A stretch of 64,000 bases of DNA from Rhizophagus clarus (taxonomy: Eukaryota > Glomeromycota > Glomeromycetes > Glomerales > Glomeraceae), in the NCBI GenBank assembly GCA_015698045.1, contig BLAL01000216.1, forward strand, positions 186,001 through 250,000. The letters run 5' to 3'. Below, piece by piece: positions 22,263 through 35,978 of the stretch; position 1 is the first letter of the stretch, and the number at the start of each line of letters is the position of its first letter. The notes below the pieces were generated by a model, which saw only the letters and a list, made by a program, of their open reading frames with translations, searched no databases and was not told the DNA's origin. Made by a program: the position numbers and the translations under genes.

Positions 22263-23962
22263 ATATAGCTCAATATTATGGGACATTTATTTTTGTCATA
22301 AATATTTTAGTAAATAATTTTTTATAAATGTAAATCCTAAAGAAATTGATGTAATTTATATTTCATATATAATAATAAACGAATGTGCTAAATAACGGTT
22401 AATTAATTTCCAATTATCAGAATATTGATTAATAAAGATAAAATGTTTTTGAGAGATTTTATTATTTATTACCTAAAGACCTACTGTATCAAAGTATGCT
22501 GGTTTTAATATGGTTCTCATTAATTTTTCTTATAAAATAGACGTTGATCCTTTACAAATTATGGAACTTTAAAATGAGAAATAAAGTGGCCAAGCTGTTC
22601 TAGATTTATTTAGGAACACCTGTATCAAAAGGAAATAAAATCTTGAGGATAAAATTATAGTCATGGTTTTTAATAATAAAAGACAAAAAATTTTGCAAAA
22701 CCAACTACAGTATTGGCGATGCAGTACGATGATCTGCCTCAATATTCAAAAATACACACCTCTTCCTTCAAGGATACCGAATTCGTCTTGACATATCCCT
22801 TATATTAATTTCTATTGAAAAAAACATTCCTTAATCTTCATATGGTGAAATTATATTTTTAATTTTGTTTATTTTTATTCTTTGATTTTATGGTAATTTT
22901 TATTATTATTTTAATTTTTGATTATGTTGATTATGACTTATCAGTTATATTGGGATAAATGTTTTTATGTAATCCATTTTAATTTCAATAAAAGCTCGAG
23001 TAAAACTGAAATCAACACTTTAAGGATTTAAAGAAATCGATGTCATATGATTCGAAGAAATGTTGTCTGTTCTTTTGTTATATAATTGAAAATTCTTCCT
23101 CTGTGCGAAATGACTATTAACCAACCAATCAGTTACTACTTACCGTTTTTGTTTATTTTTTGTCTACTCGATCAAAATAACCTAAAAAAGAAAGGTGGAC
23201 TACTGGACTGCAAATCTGCAACGCGAGGAATCAGTTTTTACGCGGTTTTATAAATAATTCCTTTTTCTTGCCGTTGCTTCTTGCTTTACCATTTACCAAA
23301 ACTTCCTCTTTCCACAAAAAAAAAAAATCGCAAAATGGCGAAATGGCAAATGGTACTCGGAACTTGATGTTCTGAAATCCGAGACTCCAGAAACTCCAGA
23401 AACTACAAATATTTCATGTCGGCCAGTATTAGAAATAAAGAAAAAGACAACAATATCCACGATTAATTTAGTGTTAATTCAACCGACATCCGTCCGAAGA
23501 TGGATCATTGACAGCCAAAATGCTCATAGCACAACTATCGCAGCTCAAATTGACGGATAGAACTTCGCTCGAAGCTGACCAGCCTGAACAATTTGATGCA
23601 GTAAATCTATTTGATCAAGACGTCACATAATTACTTGACGAAAGTCCAAAGCAATTTTTTTTTTTTTTAATATTAATATGTTCATGAAATACCATACAAC
23701 AAATTGGCAAATGCATTTGATCATGTGTTCTGCATTTTTCAAATTAATATAATTTTGTCAAAATTAAGACAAAGATTATACGATTTTTAACCGATTTATA
23801 ATTTAACTTTAGCGAAAACAAAATACTTATAAATGTTTATAAAACTACAGGAAAGAAAGAATTAAAATAAAATATGTGGCTATATGAAATTGGTCGAAAA
23901 TATTGTTGATAATTATTGAGGCATATTTATAAATAGATCAAAGCAAATTATAAATATAAACT
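22263..23962. other. Intergenic DNA, no supported gene
   Basis: 1.7 kb. A slightly GC-richer stretch at about 23180-23640 has short open pieces interrupted by stops, perhaps a decayed coding fragment. Otherwise AT-rich. Confidence 0.4.
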
Positions 23963-25959
<1,997 letters not shown>

Positions 25960-26046
25960 TTTTTTTTTTATTTTTTTCCAAGATAATTTAGTTAATCGTT
26001 AAATTTGGCCTTATCATTTATGCGATGTAATAAATCAAAAAACTAC

Positions 26047-26056
26047 GTCACGTGAC
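26047..26056. promoter_or_regulatory. GTCACGTGAC palindrome in shared thiolase/SNRNP27 promoter
   Basis: A perfect 10-bp E-box palindrome about 85 bp from each start in a 181-bp divergent promoter. A Cbf1/USF-type bHLH site is the natural reading, with co-regulation of both genes possible; inferred only. Confidence 0.4.
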
Positions 26057-26140
26057 TAATCGGTACGACGCAAAAAAAAAAAAAAAAATAAGGAACAATC
26101 CGTCGTTTTTCGTTTTGCCAAATAAGAAAAAAAAAAAGAA

Positions 26141-27460
26141 ATGCCACGTAGCCCTAGTCCATCCCGTCCGGAATATTCACGTAGACATCATTCACGTTCA
26201 GATTATAGAGACAGAGAATCGCATTATCGTGATAGAGATTACCATCCAGATGGCTATCGTGACCTTGATAGACCTGAAGATTATCACGATCGTCGCAGAT
26301 CCCGGTCGCCGTTAGGAAGAGATAGAGACAGAGACAGAGACAAGTACGATCGCCGAGAAAGGAGATCCAGATCACCACATGGAAGAGATAGGGACAGGAT
26401 CAGAGATCGTGATCGTAGAGACCGTCGTAGAACACCAGAAAGAAGTTCTCGACATCGTTCTAGATCACGTTCTCCTATAAGCAAAAGAGGTAAATTTTCG
26501 TTGATTCACTAACGATGTGACCTAGAAATAAAATTCTCAATATAGAGTTGTGCTCCAGTTTATATAGACAAAATAAAATGGTGTTACTATAATTCTGGGG
26601 GCAACTCTATATTGTAACAAGAAGCAGCTACGAGGTGTATAAAAACTCTACTGCATTGAAACAGATCAGGTACGCGTCCAGAGTTATTTTGTGCAAGATG
26701 ATAATTTAATTCATGGTATTTCACGTTTATTTCCTTATTCCCTGTACTAATATAGATCGTGGTAGTCCTCGTGGTTCTGAACGCGAACGAGATCGAAAAG
26801 GTGAATGAATAATTTTAAATATTTATGGGTATCTCCTCTCAAATTCTCTAACTGATTTATGTATCAGATGATAGACATGATCGCGATCGAAAAATTAGAT
26901 CACGTTCGCGTTCGCCAAGGTATACTCAATTGCAATTTAATTTCTCAATTGTTTTAATCCATTTTCTTACATTATATTAATCCAATATAGGAAAGAGGAC
27001 TTAAGTAACGTACCAGGTCTGTATTAAATTATTTGGTTCCTTTTAGCTAGAGATTTTCAAGATCGAGAAATTAATTATTTTGTAATTCAGAATCGTCAAA
27101 TAGCTCTTTAATGAATATAGATCCAGACGAAGATCCCGAACATGCGTTAATGAAGGCTATGGGAATAGCTGGATTTAACACTACTAAAGTAAGGTTACTG
27201 AATTTTATCAATTTATTTTATATCACGATCCCCTAATTTAAATTATCTATTATAATTAGGGTAAAAAAGTTGCTGGTAATGATGCTGCAGCAGTTAGCAT
27301 AAAAAAACAAAGACAATATCGTCAATACATGAATCGACGTGGAGGATTTAATAGGTGAGAAGATTATTTTTTTATTTTATGATTTTATTTTACAAAATTG
27401 AGAACTTTTGATACATTAAAATATTCCCTTTTTCCTAGACCTTTGGACAAAATTCAATAA
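26141..27460 (+). CDS. SNRNP27: U4/U6.U5 tri-snRNP 27 kDa protein
   Basis: A spliceosomal tri-snRNP component. Seven exons: 26141-26489, 26756-26800, 26868-26919, 26991-27016, 27091-27188, 27260-27354, 27439-27460 (687 nt, 228 aa). The N-terminal half is an RS/RD domain. The conserved C-terminus reads ALMKAMGIAGFNTTKGKKVA and then RQYRQYMNRRGGFNRPLDKI, the SNRNP27 signature. Intron 1 is 266 nt, several times longer than the others, and contains a 77-bp inverted repeat. Reading through it from exon 1 adds KFSLIH and stops, so retention would give a truncated RS-only protein. Confidence 0.95.
26538..26614. repeat. Inverted repeat in SNRNP27 intron 1
   Basis: CAATATAGAGTTG (26538-26550) is perfectly complementary to CAACTCTATATTG (26602-26614), and the pairing can extend towards the loop (CTCCAG against CTGGGG). 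It is a short MITE-like or structured intronic element. No clear target duplication. Confidence 0.7.
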
Positions 27461-27663
27461 ATAAAGTTGGTTTAATTGTTTTTTATTCGTCCTGAAAGAA
27501 TGGATCATTATAAAAAGATATGCTATTACTTTTTTTATTTAATTAATTAAATATTTACACTTATTATTATAAGTATGTTAATGGGAATAATAAAATGATA
27601 AACAAATAAACCTATTAAATGAATAATATAAAAATTTATAATAAATGATAATTCGTACTCTAT

Positions 27664-29220
27664 TTACGGTAATTTTTCTTTCTCTCGTACTTTTTCGACA
27701 ACCTGTCTTAACAACGTTGTTACTTTAACAATGTTCTTCTTATATTTTGCAGACACCGGTACGATAACAATTTCTTGTTCTTTTTCTTTAAGCATTTTTT
27801 CAAAAATTGGAAGACTTATTTTAGCTTTCTCAGTTATATCTGCCTTATTTGCAACAACTAATGATGGCCGTTTTGTAAGTCCTGAACGATACTTTTCCAA
27901 TTCGTTTCGTAAAATACTCCAATCTTCCCATGGTTTATTTTTTGATAAATCGATGATATAAACCAAAACTTCAGAACGTTCTATATGTCTGAGAAAGGAA
28001 TGTCCTAATCCAACGTTTTTATGAGCACCCTGGATTAATCCAGGAATATCAGCAATAGTTAGTTGAAATCTATCTAAATAATCTACTGTACCGATATAAG
28101 GATTGAGAGTAGTAAAAGGGTAAGGTGCAATCTTTGGATGAGCATTTGAAACAGCTGTAAGGAAAGTACTTTTTCCTGCATTTGGCAGACCAACTAACCC
28201 AACATCAGCTATTGTTTTTAATTCTAATTCAAGGTATCTTACTCTCCCCTCTTCTCCCTTTGTCGCATATTTTGGAGAACGATTTGCATTTGTTAAAAAA
28301 TGTGGATTCCCTTTTCCTCCCGAACCTCCTCGTGCGACCACGTATTGCGCACCTGGTACAGAAAGATCCAAATTAAGTTCTTCTTCTACTTTAAAAGCCC
28401 TATTATATCTTTCTTCTTCCTCCATCATTTTCTCGGCTTCAAGAAAGAATGAACTTAGAGTATTTTTTTCATCGTATCGAGGATAATGAACCCAAGTTTT
28501 AGCTCTCTTTTTTGCAAGTTTAGTTTCTTCGTCAAGATTTTCATTATTGTTCATTTGTCCTTCATAATCAATTCTCTCTAATTGTTTTTTATTTGGCTGT
28601 GGGACAAATTCTCTAACGATGGTTCCTAAAGGAACTGGTACTATTAAATTTTTACCGGCTGAACCGTGTCGCATATTTCCTTTACCATTATGACCTCTAC
28701 TTGCATTAATAGTCCTGGGAATTGAATGTAAAGAAGAATGATTTGGCGATGCAACAAATATGACGTCTCCTCCTCGTCCTCCATTACCACCTGAAGGCGG
28801 TACTTTTAAATCAAATTTTTCTCGATTAAATGCAATACACCCATCACCACCAGCACCTCCTTTAGCAACAACACGTATAAAGTCGATAAACTGCCGTGTC
28901 TTATATGGAAATAAATATGGGTTACAACAAAATACATTAAATAATTGAAATTGAGATATTGATTACAAAACCTTATCTCTTAATTTGTATTGTATACTTT
29001 GATCTCTTATTCTTTCTTTTTCGTTATTCAAGTCAACGTCTTTTTCACGCTCTTTTATTATTGCTATGTCATGTCGACCGACTGGGAAAATCGGCTTCTC
29101 ATCAGCGTTATTGTTGCTCGAAAAATTTCTAAAATTTCTAGAACTATGAAATGGTACGCATAAAAAAAGTTCGAAAGAACAAACGCGCTTTCTTAAAACA
29201 TTTTGAACATGAGCTTGCAT
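27664..29220 (-). CDS. MTG2: Mitochondrial Obg-family GTPase (MTG2/ObgH1)
   Basis: A GTPase of mitochondrial large-subunit ribosome assembly. Two exons, 28972-29220 and 27664-28899; exon 1 is open back to an ATG at 29307. I prefer the ATG at 29220 because it begins MQAHVQNVLRKRV and continues with a Ser/Arg/Asn-rich presequence; the longer form adds 29 residues. The product is 494 aa (523 if long). The glycine-rich Obg fold is present (VVAKGGAGGDGCIAFNREKF, PSGGNGGRGGDVIF). The G domain has GLPNAGKST (G1), DIPGL (G3) and NKAD (G4). A charged insertion splits the Obg domain around SAGKNLIVPVPLGTIVREF and VPGAQYVVARGGSGGKGNPH. Divergent from COPA; starts are 268 bp apart. Confidence 0.93.
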
Positions 29221-29488
29221 TTTCCCTTGACCAGCATTATTTTGTAAGGTGATACTGCATATTTTAAAATTTAAATTGCCGTAGAAAACAATGATCCTCG
29301 CAGCCAATCAGAATCAAATACATTTCTGACAGCCACCGAGCTATCCGAAGAAAAAAAAAATTTTTCAAAATTTGAATGATTTCATCCAGGGATACGTGAG
29401 ATTACTAGTATTGTGTGGATCGTAACCGGCTGTCTGATTAAGTTAGTCGATAATAATAATCAACTTCAAGCCAGGAATATAACGCAAA

Positions 29489-32400
29489 ATGCAAATGTTA
29501 ACAAAGGTAAATGTTCGACACGTCAAGATTAGAACTTTTTCTGATCTGTTTTGTTCCATAATTTCTTTAAAATCGTCTTATTTTATTTTGCATTAGTTCG
29601 AATCAAAAAGTAATCGTGTTAAAGGGATTGCATTTCACCCTAAACGCCCCTGGATTCTTGCTTCCCTTCACAACGGTTGTATACAATTATGGGATTATCG
29701 TATGGGCACCCTTTTGGAACGTTTTGATGAACATGATGGTACGTTTAACTGCCTGATTAAGTTATTATCATGTCGATTTGATTTAATTCATTTTCATCAT
29801 TAGGCCCTGTTCGCGGAATTGCGTTTCATCCAACACAACCATTATTTGTATCAGGCGGAGATGATTATAAGATCAAAGTTTGGAATTACAAAACTCGTAA
29901 ATGCTTATTTACTTTAAACGGACATTTGGATTATGTTCGAACGGTTTTTTTTCATCATGAGTACCCCTGGATTCTTAGTGCTTCTGATGATCAAACAATT
30001 CGAATTTGGAATTGGCAGTCAAGAAATTGCATTGCGATTTTGACTGGTCATAATCATTATGTTATGTGTGCGCAATTTCATCCAAAAGAAGATTTAGTAG
30101 TATCTGCATCTTTGGATCAAACTGTGAGAATATGGGATATTTCAGGTATTAACTTCTTTTTTTGATTCTTAATATTCTAACATATACTTAAGCGATACTA
30201 ATGAAATATGGAACTGTAATTGGGATTTTAGGTCTTAGGAAAAAGAATGCGGCGCCTAGTTCTATGACTCTCGAAGATAGCTTGCATAGATCAGCTGCGA
30301 CCCAAGCTGATATTTTTGGTAGCACAGATGCAATTGTTAAATATGTTTTAGAAGGACACGACCGTGGTGTCAATTGGGCGACTTTTCACCCCACTCTTCC
30401 ATTAATTGTGTCAGCTGGAGATGATCGGCAAATAAAATTATGGCGAATGAATGGTATTATAGTTTTATTATTTTATAATAATCTAATCTACGAGATTATT
30501 GATAATACATCAATATATTAGAATCTAAGGCTTGGGAAGTTGATACATGTCGTGGGCATTTTAATAATGTATCTGCTGCTCTTTTTCATCCAAGACAAGA
30601 GTTAATTATTTCTGATGCTGAGGATAAAACCATTCGAGTTTGGGACATGTCAAAGAGAACACTTGTTCAAACTTTCAGGCGCGAACATGATAGATTTTGG
30701 GTTTTGACGGCTCATCCTGAATTAAATCTTTTTGCAGCTGGTGAGAATACATATATGATTTATTTTATACGTATAATTATCATAAAATATTTTAATTTAT
30801 ATACTTCTTATAAAGGTCATGACAATGGTCTTATTGTATTCAAACTTGAGAGGGAACGTCCAGCATATGCAGTTCATCAAAATAATTTATTTTATATTAA
30901 AGACAAGTACTTGCGTGTTTTCGATTTCGCCAACGCTTCAGATGTATCAGTGCTTTCAGTACGAAAAATTGGGGGTCAATATGTTCATCCACGATCTTTA
31001 TCTTATAATCCTGCCGAACGTGCTGTTATAATAACAACGGTCAGTTACGAGTCATCTTAATAAGTTTGAATTTGAAAGATTGACAAAATAAACTACTTCG
31101 TATTTCAGCCTACGGACGGTGGTACGTTCGATTTGTTTCATTTGCCCAAAGATTTTAGTGGTGAACCACGAGAAGTCTCAACGGACGGTAAACGTGGTGC
31201 TGGTAATTCGGCAATATTCATAGCTAGAAATCGATTTGCAGTACTTGATAAGACACGTCAAGTATTTATTTTACATATTTTGTAATATTAATGATGTATT
31301 TTAATTTCAATTTATTAATCTCATTTTTTATTGTTTAGCAAATAGAAATTCGTGATTTATCAAATGCTACGACTAAATCAGTTAAACCGCCAGCAACTGT
31401 TAATGAGATATTTAGTGCTGGTAGTAGTAACCTTTTGCTTCTTAGCACACCTACTTCGGTCATTCTATATGACATTCAACAACGTCAAACCGTTGCTGAA
31501 ATTAATACACCCCCCGTAAAATATATTGTATGGTCTTCCGACCATAGTCAAGTGGCTCTACTAAGCAAACATAGTATGTTTTAAAATGTTATTTCGATGA
31601 CTTTTTTTCTTACAATTATTCAGTTTTCCTTTTTTTTTAATTATAAACAGCGATAACTATTGCTAATAAGACATTAGAACAAAGTTGCTTAATTCATGAG
31701 ACAATTAGAATTAAAAGTGGTGCATGGGATGATGCGGGTATATTTGTATATTCTACACTTAACCATATCAAATACGCTCTTCCACAAGGGTAAGAATAAT
31801 ATGAAATAATATATGAATTATGAACGAAATATTTACATTAAATCTTAATTTAGCGATAATGGTATTATCCGTACGCTCGATCAACCAGTATATTTAACTA
31901 AAGTTAAAGGCAAAAATGTTCATTGTCTTGATAGAGATAGCAAGACACGTATAATTAGCATAGATCCAACAGAATATCGTTTCAAACTTTCGCTGATAAA
32001 ACGTAATTACGATGAAGTACTGCAAATTATCCGCAACTCAAATTTGGTTGGACAGGCTATTATTGCATATTTGCAAAAAAAAGGATATCCAGAGGTATTT
32101 AATTATTATTAATCTTTGTATCATATGGTGACTCTGAACTGATCTCTAGACACATCAATTAGATCGCTTTGCACTTTGTAAGAGATGATAAAACTCGATT
32201 TGATCTTGCACTAGAGTGTGGTAATATCGAAGTCGCATTAGAAACAGCAAAATCAATGGATCGAGATGATTGTTGGAACAAATTAGGTGCAGAAGCGTTA
32301 CGTCAGGGAAATCATATGGTAAACGATTAACTTCCTTTTATTTTTGGCTATACAAATAAATTAATTTTTTCTTTTTTTAGGTTGTTGAAATGGCGTATCA

Positions 32401-34268
32401 AAGGGTTAAGAATTTTGATCGTCTTTCATTTTTATATCTGGTGACCGGTAATGTTGAGAAATTGAGGAAGATGTTAAAGATTGCTGAGTTACGAAATGAT
32501 AATATGTCAAGATTCCATAATTCACTTTTCTTGGGTGACGTCGAAGAACGTGTTCGTCTCTTGAAAGAAGTTGGACAATGTATTAAGTCATTGTATTTAC
32601 TTACTTTAGCTATTATAATATAAAATAAGAATTAGTTTAGCTAATTTAACATTCATATGTTCTTAGTACCATTGGCGTATCTTACTGCTCGTAGTCACGG
32701 TCTTATGGAAGAAGCTGAATCAATTTTAGCTTCTACAGGTCTCTCCACCGACGACATTTCAGATTTGCCTATAGCTGGACAATTACTTAAACCTCCCATG
32801 CCGATTATTAGACAACATGATTCTAATTGGCCATTATTAACTGTATCACGTTCATTCTTTGATAGTGCCTTTACTAATACTGATAGTAATCCACTTGCTG
32901 CTCCTCTTGCATTAGCTGAAGGTATTGATGATATTGGAGGTGACTGGGGAGGAGATGATGATCTTGGACTTAATGTCGACATTGAAAAGGTTGATGATCA
33001 ACGAATAGGGGGAGAAGTCGTTGAAGAAGGATCTGGATGGGACATTGATGTTGATCTTAATGTCCAGCTTGATAAAGAAATTGCCAAGGAACTTGCAAAT
33101 GGAACGCAAGGTGAATTTATACCTCCAACCTCAGGTACCAATGAGTCTGAACTATGGGTGCACAATTCTCCTTTAGCTGCTGATCATATTGCTGCCGGAT
33201 CATTCGAAACTGCCATGCAGGTAAAGGATTTATTTTAATCCTTCTAATTAAGGCGTATTAATGATATTTATATTTCTATATGGCAGCTTCTTAATAGACA
33301 AGTTGGTGCAGTTAATTTTGAGCCGTTAAAACCACACTTTTTGAAAACTTTCCAAGCAACGCGAACATACTTGCCCTGTAATGTTATACTACCTCCCCTT
33401 GTATATCATATTAGACGTAATCCTGAAGAAACAGAAACCCGAAGAATGTTACCTATTCTTCCATATAATTTCCAAACAATCATCTCAGCACAGCTTCAAG
33501 AAGCATATAGAACAACTACTTCTGCTAAATTCCAGGAAGCTACGATACAATTTAGAAACATTATTCATTCGATTTTATTAATTGCAGTATCAAAGAAATC
33601 TGAAATTGATGAGGTATTTACAATTCTTTATGAAAATAATTAGCGAAGAAATAATGTAATGTAATATCGAATTATAGGTACATCAACTCATTGAAGTATG
33701 TCGTGAATATATTATTGGTCTTTCAATGGAACAAACGCGTCGTAGATTTACATTGGACAATCCAGAAAATACGAAACGCGCTTTAGAATTAGCTGCATAC
33801 TTTACTCACTGCAGGCTGCAACCGGCTCATTTGCAACTAAGTTTGCGATCTGCAATGACATTAAGTTTTAAGGCCAAAAATTGTTTAACAGCTTCGATGT
33901 TTGCTAGGCGGTTATTAGAATTGGCACCGCCTCCGCAAGTTGCCACTTCGGTACGTTTAAAATTTTACGAATTATTTGATTTAACGTTTTTAACTGATAA
34001 TATTTATGTCACTTTACGTCAATAGGCCCGTCAAATTCAAACAATCGCAGATAATACCCCAAGAGACGAAATCACTCTAGATTATGATCAATACAATCCA
34101 TTTGTAGTATGTGCTATATCATATACACCCATCTATAAGGGTAGTTCTTCAGTAGAATGTCCCTATTGTCATGCGTCATATTTAACTGAACACCAAGGAA
34201 AACTTTGTACCGTTTGTGATGTATCACAAATTGGTGCCAATTCTACCGGTTTAAAGGTTTATGTGTAG
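29489..34268 (+). CDS. COPA: Coatomer subunit alpha
   Basis: The COPI coat subunit for Golgi-to-ER retrograde traffic. Sixteen exons: 29489-29506, 29597-29738, 29804-30145, 30232-30453, 30522-30740, 30816-31039, 31109-31261, 31339-31573, 31651-31789, 31854-32094, 32163-32318, 32381-32579, 32667-33220, 33287-33613, 33678-33950, 34026-34268 (3687 nt, 1228 aa). The N-terminal propeller includes [48 protein letters not shown] and [16 protein letters not shown]. The coatomer WD-associated region and helical solenoid follow, with [17 protein letters not shown] text. [13 protein letters not shown] acidic linker leads to the C-terminal domain. That domain holds [20 protein letters not shown], a CxxC-CxxC pair. 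Length is standard for the family. Exon 1 is only 18 nt. Confidence 0.97.
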
Positions 34269-34579
34269 ACTTGACTTCAAATAATGCACTTTTTTAATTT
34301 TAACACATTTGTTACACTAAACTCTATATTTTAGTTTTAATATAGGATACATGTGGACTTTGATTTTATTTAAAAAGTCTCAGACTTAATTATTTAAAAT
34401 GGTCTCAAAAATAATTCTTAATTTGAATAGAAAAATTACTTGCTTATGATTATAAAAATAAAACTTTATGTATTTATACGATTAATATTAGTAAATTCAA
34501 ATTATCAATTTAATTTCTATATTACTTTCTAAATATTAATTTACTAACTGAATATATATAATATTATCGCAACTTTATT
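34269..34579. other. Short convergent intergenic gap
   Basis: A 311-bp AT-rich gap between COPA and the minus-strand orphan. AATAAAAC/AATAAT words may act as polyadenylation signals. Nothing else seen. Confidence 0.5.
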
Positions 34580-35256
34580 TTATTTTTTATTTTTAACTCG
34601 CCAAGCACAAAAATAATAATCGTAAGCTTCACTTTCCGGTTGTGGGATAGAGAAAGGGGGTACGAACATGGTGTTTCTGTAAATTCGACGATGTCCACGA
34701 CTACTCCCCCCACATCCACGTGCCACTACCTCCAGGAAGTCATCATCAACTTCCGTTTCACTATCATCCATCTCAACATCATTCATTTCGGCACCTTTCA
34801 TCTCAGTTCCTTTCACCTTTGGAGTAGTAATAGTAGAAGTTTCATGGTCTGTTTTTTTCTTTTTTGCGGGAATTTGCTGACAACTCCTTTTGCTGCGCCC
34901 TGCTCAAAGATATTGATGGCCTTACGCTTTGTTGCTGTTGTTGCGCTGTTTTTTTTGCCATTCTTTGCAGTTTGATTTTTAAACTTTCCTTTATCTTCTT
35001 GTCTTGTTCCTGCTCGTTTTCTTTTTTTTCTTTTTCTTGTTCAAGTTTCTTTGCACGTGATCTGGTCATAGCACCTTTGTATTCAGTAAGAATAGTGGAG
35101 TTCCCTTTGCTTCTTCCTCTACCTTTTCCACTTTCAGTAGAAACCATTCTTTTGATCAATATCATCGATTTTTTTAATCGCAATTTTACCTCTGCTTCTG
35201 CCGTTGCCGCTTTTAACCGTGCCTCTTCCTCCGGTACCTTCCTTTCTTGGTGTCAT
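34580..35256 (-). CDS. Hypothetical 180-aa basic/acidic protein, three exons
   Basis: Rebuilt exons 35190-35256, 34926-35122 and 34580-34858, giving 543 nt in frame. Both introns come out at 67 nt, the first with donor GTAAAA and a TACTGA branch-like site, the second with GTAAGG. The second acceptor could instead be a nearer CAG (49-nt intron). The product starts MTPRKEGTGGRGT, is Arg/Gly/Ser-rich, then has MTRSRAKKLEQEKEKKENEQ (coiled, charged) and a Gln run. An acidic stretch (DVEMDDSETEVDDDFLEVV) follows, then an aromatic end (YDYYFCAWRVKNKK). It looks like a nuclear protein, but I know no family. Without the introns the gene appears frameshifted. Confidence 0.5.
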
Positions 35257-35978
35257 CTACGTTTTGTTGCTTTTAACGAGATATTTTTTTTTGAAAATAA
35301 GTTTGGATTGACCACTAACAGACTAATTTATACCCTGAGGAATCAACCGCAGTGGGTTTTTTCCGCGTTTTATGTGTACGAAATGACAAAACTAGAGTCA
35401 TGTAAAAATTTAAAAATTTATATTAGCTAAAAATGTTTTTCGCGCGAATTTCATCACCAGATTATAATTGACATGACACGACATCGTACGACAGCAAAAG
35501 CTATTTTACGAAGTTTGAATGCCAATAAAAAGATTTTCCGAAATGCAGTCTCGTGGCGTAGCTATTTCAATAATTAAAATAATAAAATTTTTCTTGACAT
35601 AAAAGTATTAACATAGATATACTATAATTACACCTGCTCTCTACAGGTTAGCTTAGGGGTTTTTAATACCAATTTTGCCTTTACGTTTAAATGATTAGCG
35701 AAATAACAGGCCAATAACGATATTTAAACTTGCAAGGCAGCCAAATTAGAATGTTTTTTTTATTGATTTTCGCTAAAGTCATGACGCCCAGCCGCGGATG
35801 AAATGCGTGATTTGTATCACGTGACGATAACGAAAAAAAGTAATAAAAATATCGAGACAATTTTCCTAAGGGGATTTTTTGTAATTTTATGTGACTAGTT
35901 TTTTAATATGCTATCAATAAATTATGGTTCTTTAAATACAAAATGAATACGCCACAAATAAGTAACTACAAACTTTTT
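35257..35978. other. Intergenic region with E-box
   Basis: Upstream of the 180-aa orphan and downstream of the TyrRS gene. It holds a CACGTGAC word at 35818-35825 and a slightly GC-richer block at about 35780-35830. No gene seen. Confidence 0.45.

Noticed and set aside
23340-23640. Possible gene in the GC-richer gap beyond thiolase
   Set aside because: Short open pieces with stops and no splice-consistent join or family match.
26154-26484. ORFs antisense or out of frame to SNRNP27 exon 1
   Set aside because: Shadows of the Arg/Asp/Ser codon pattern.
34842-34866. Frameshift in the 180-aa orphan at the T7/T6 run
   Set aside because: A 67-nt intron with a GTAAGG donor restores the frame, so an indel is not needed, though it cannot be excluded.
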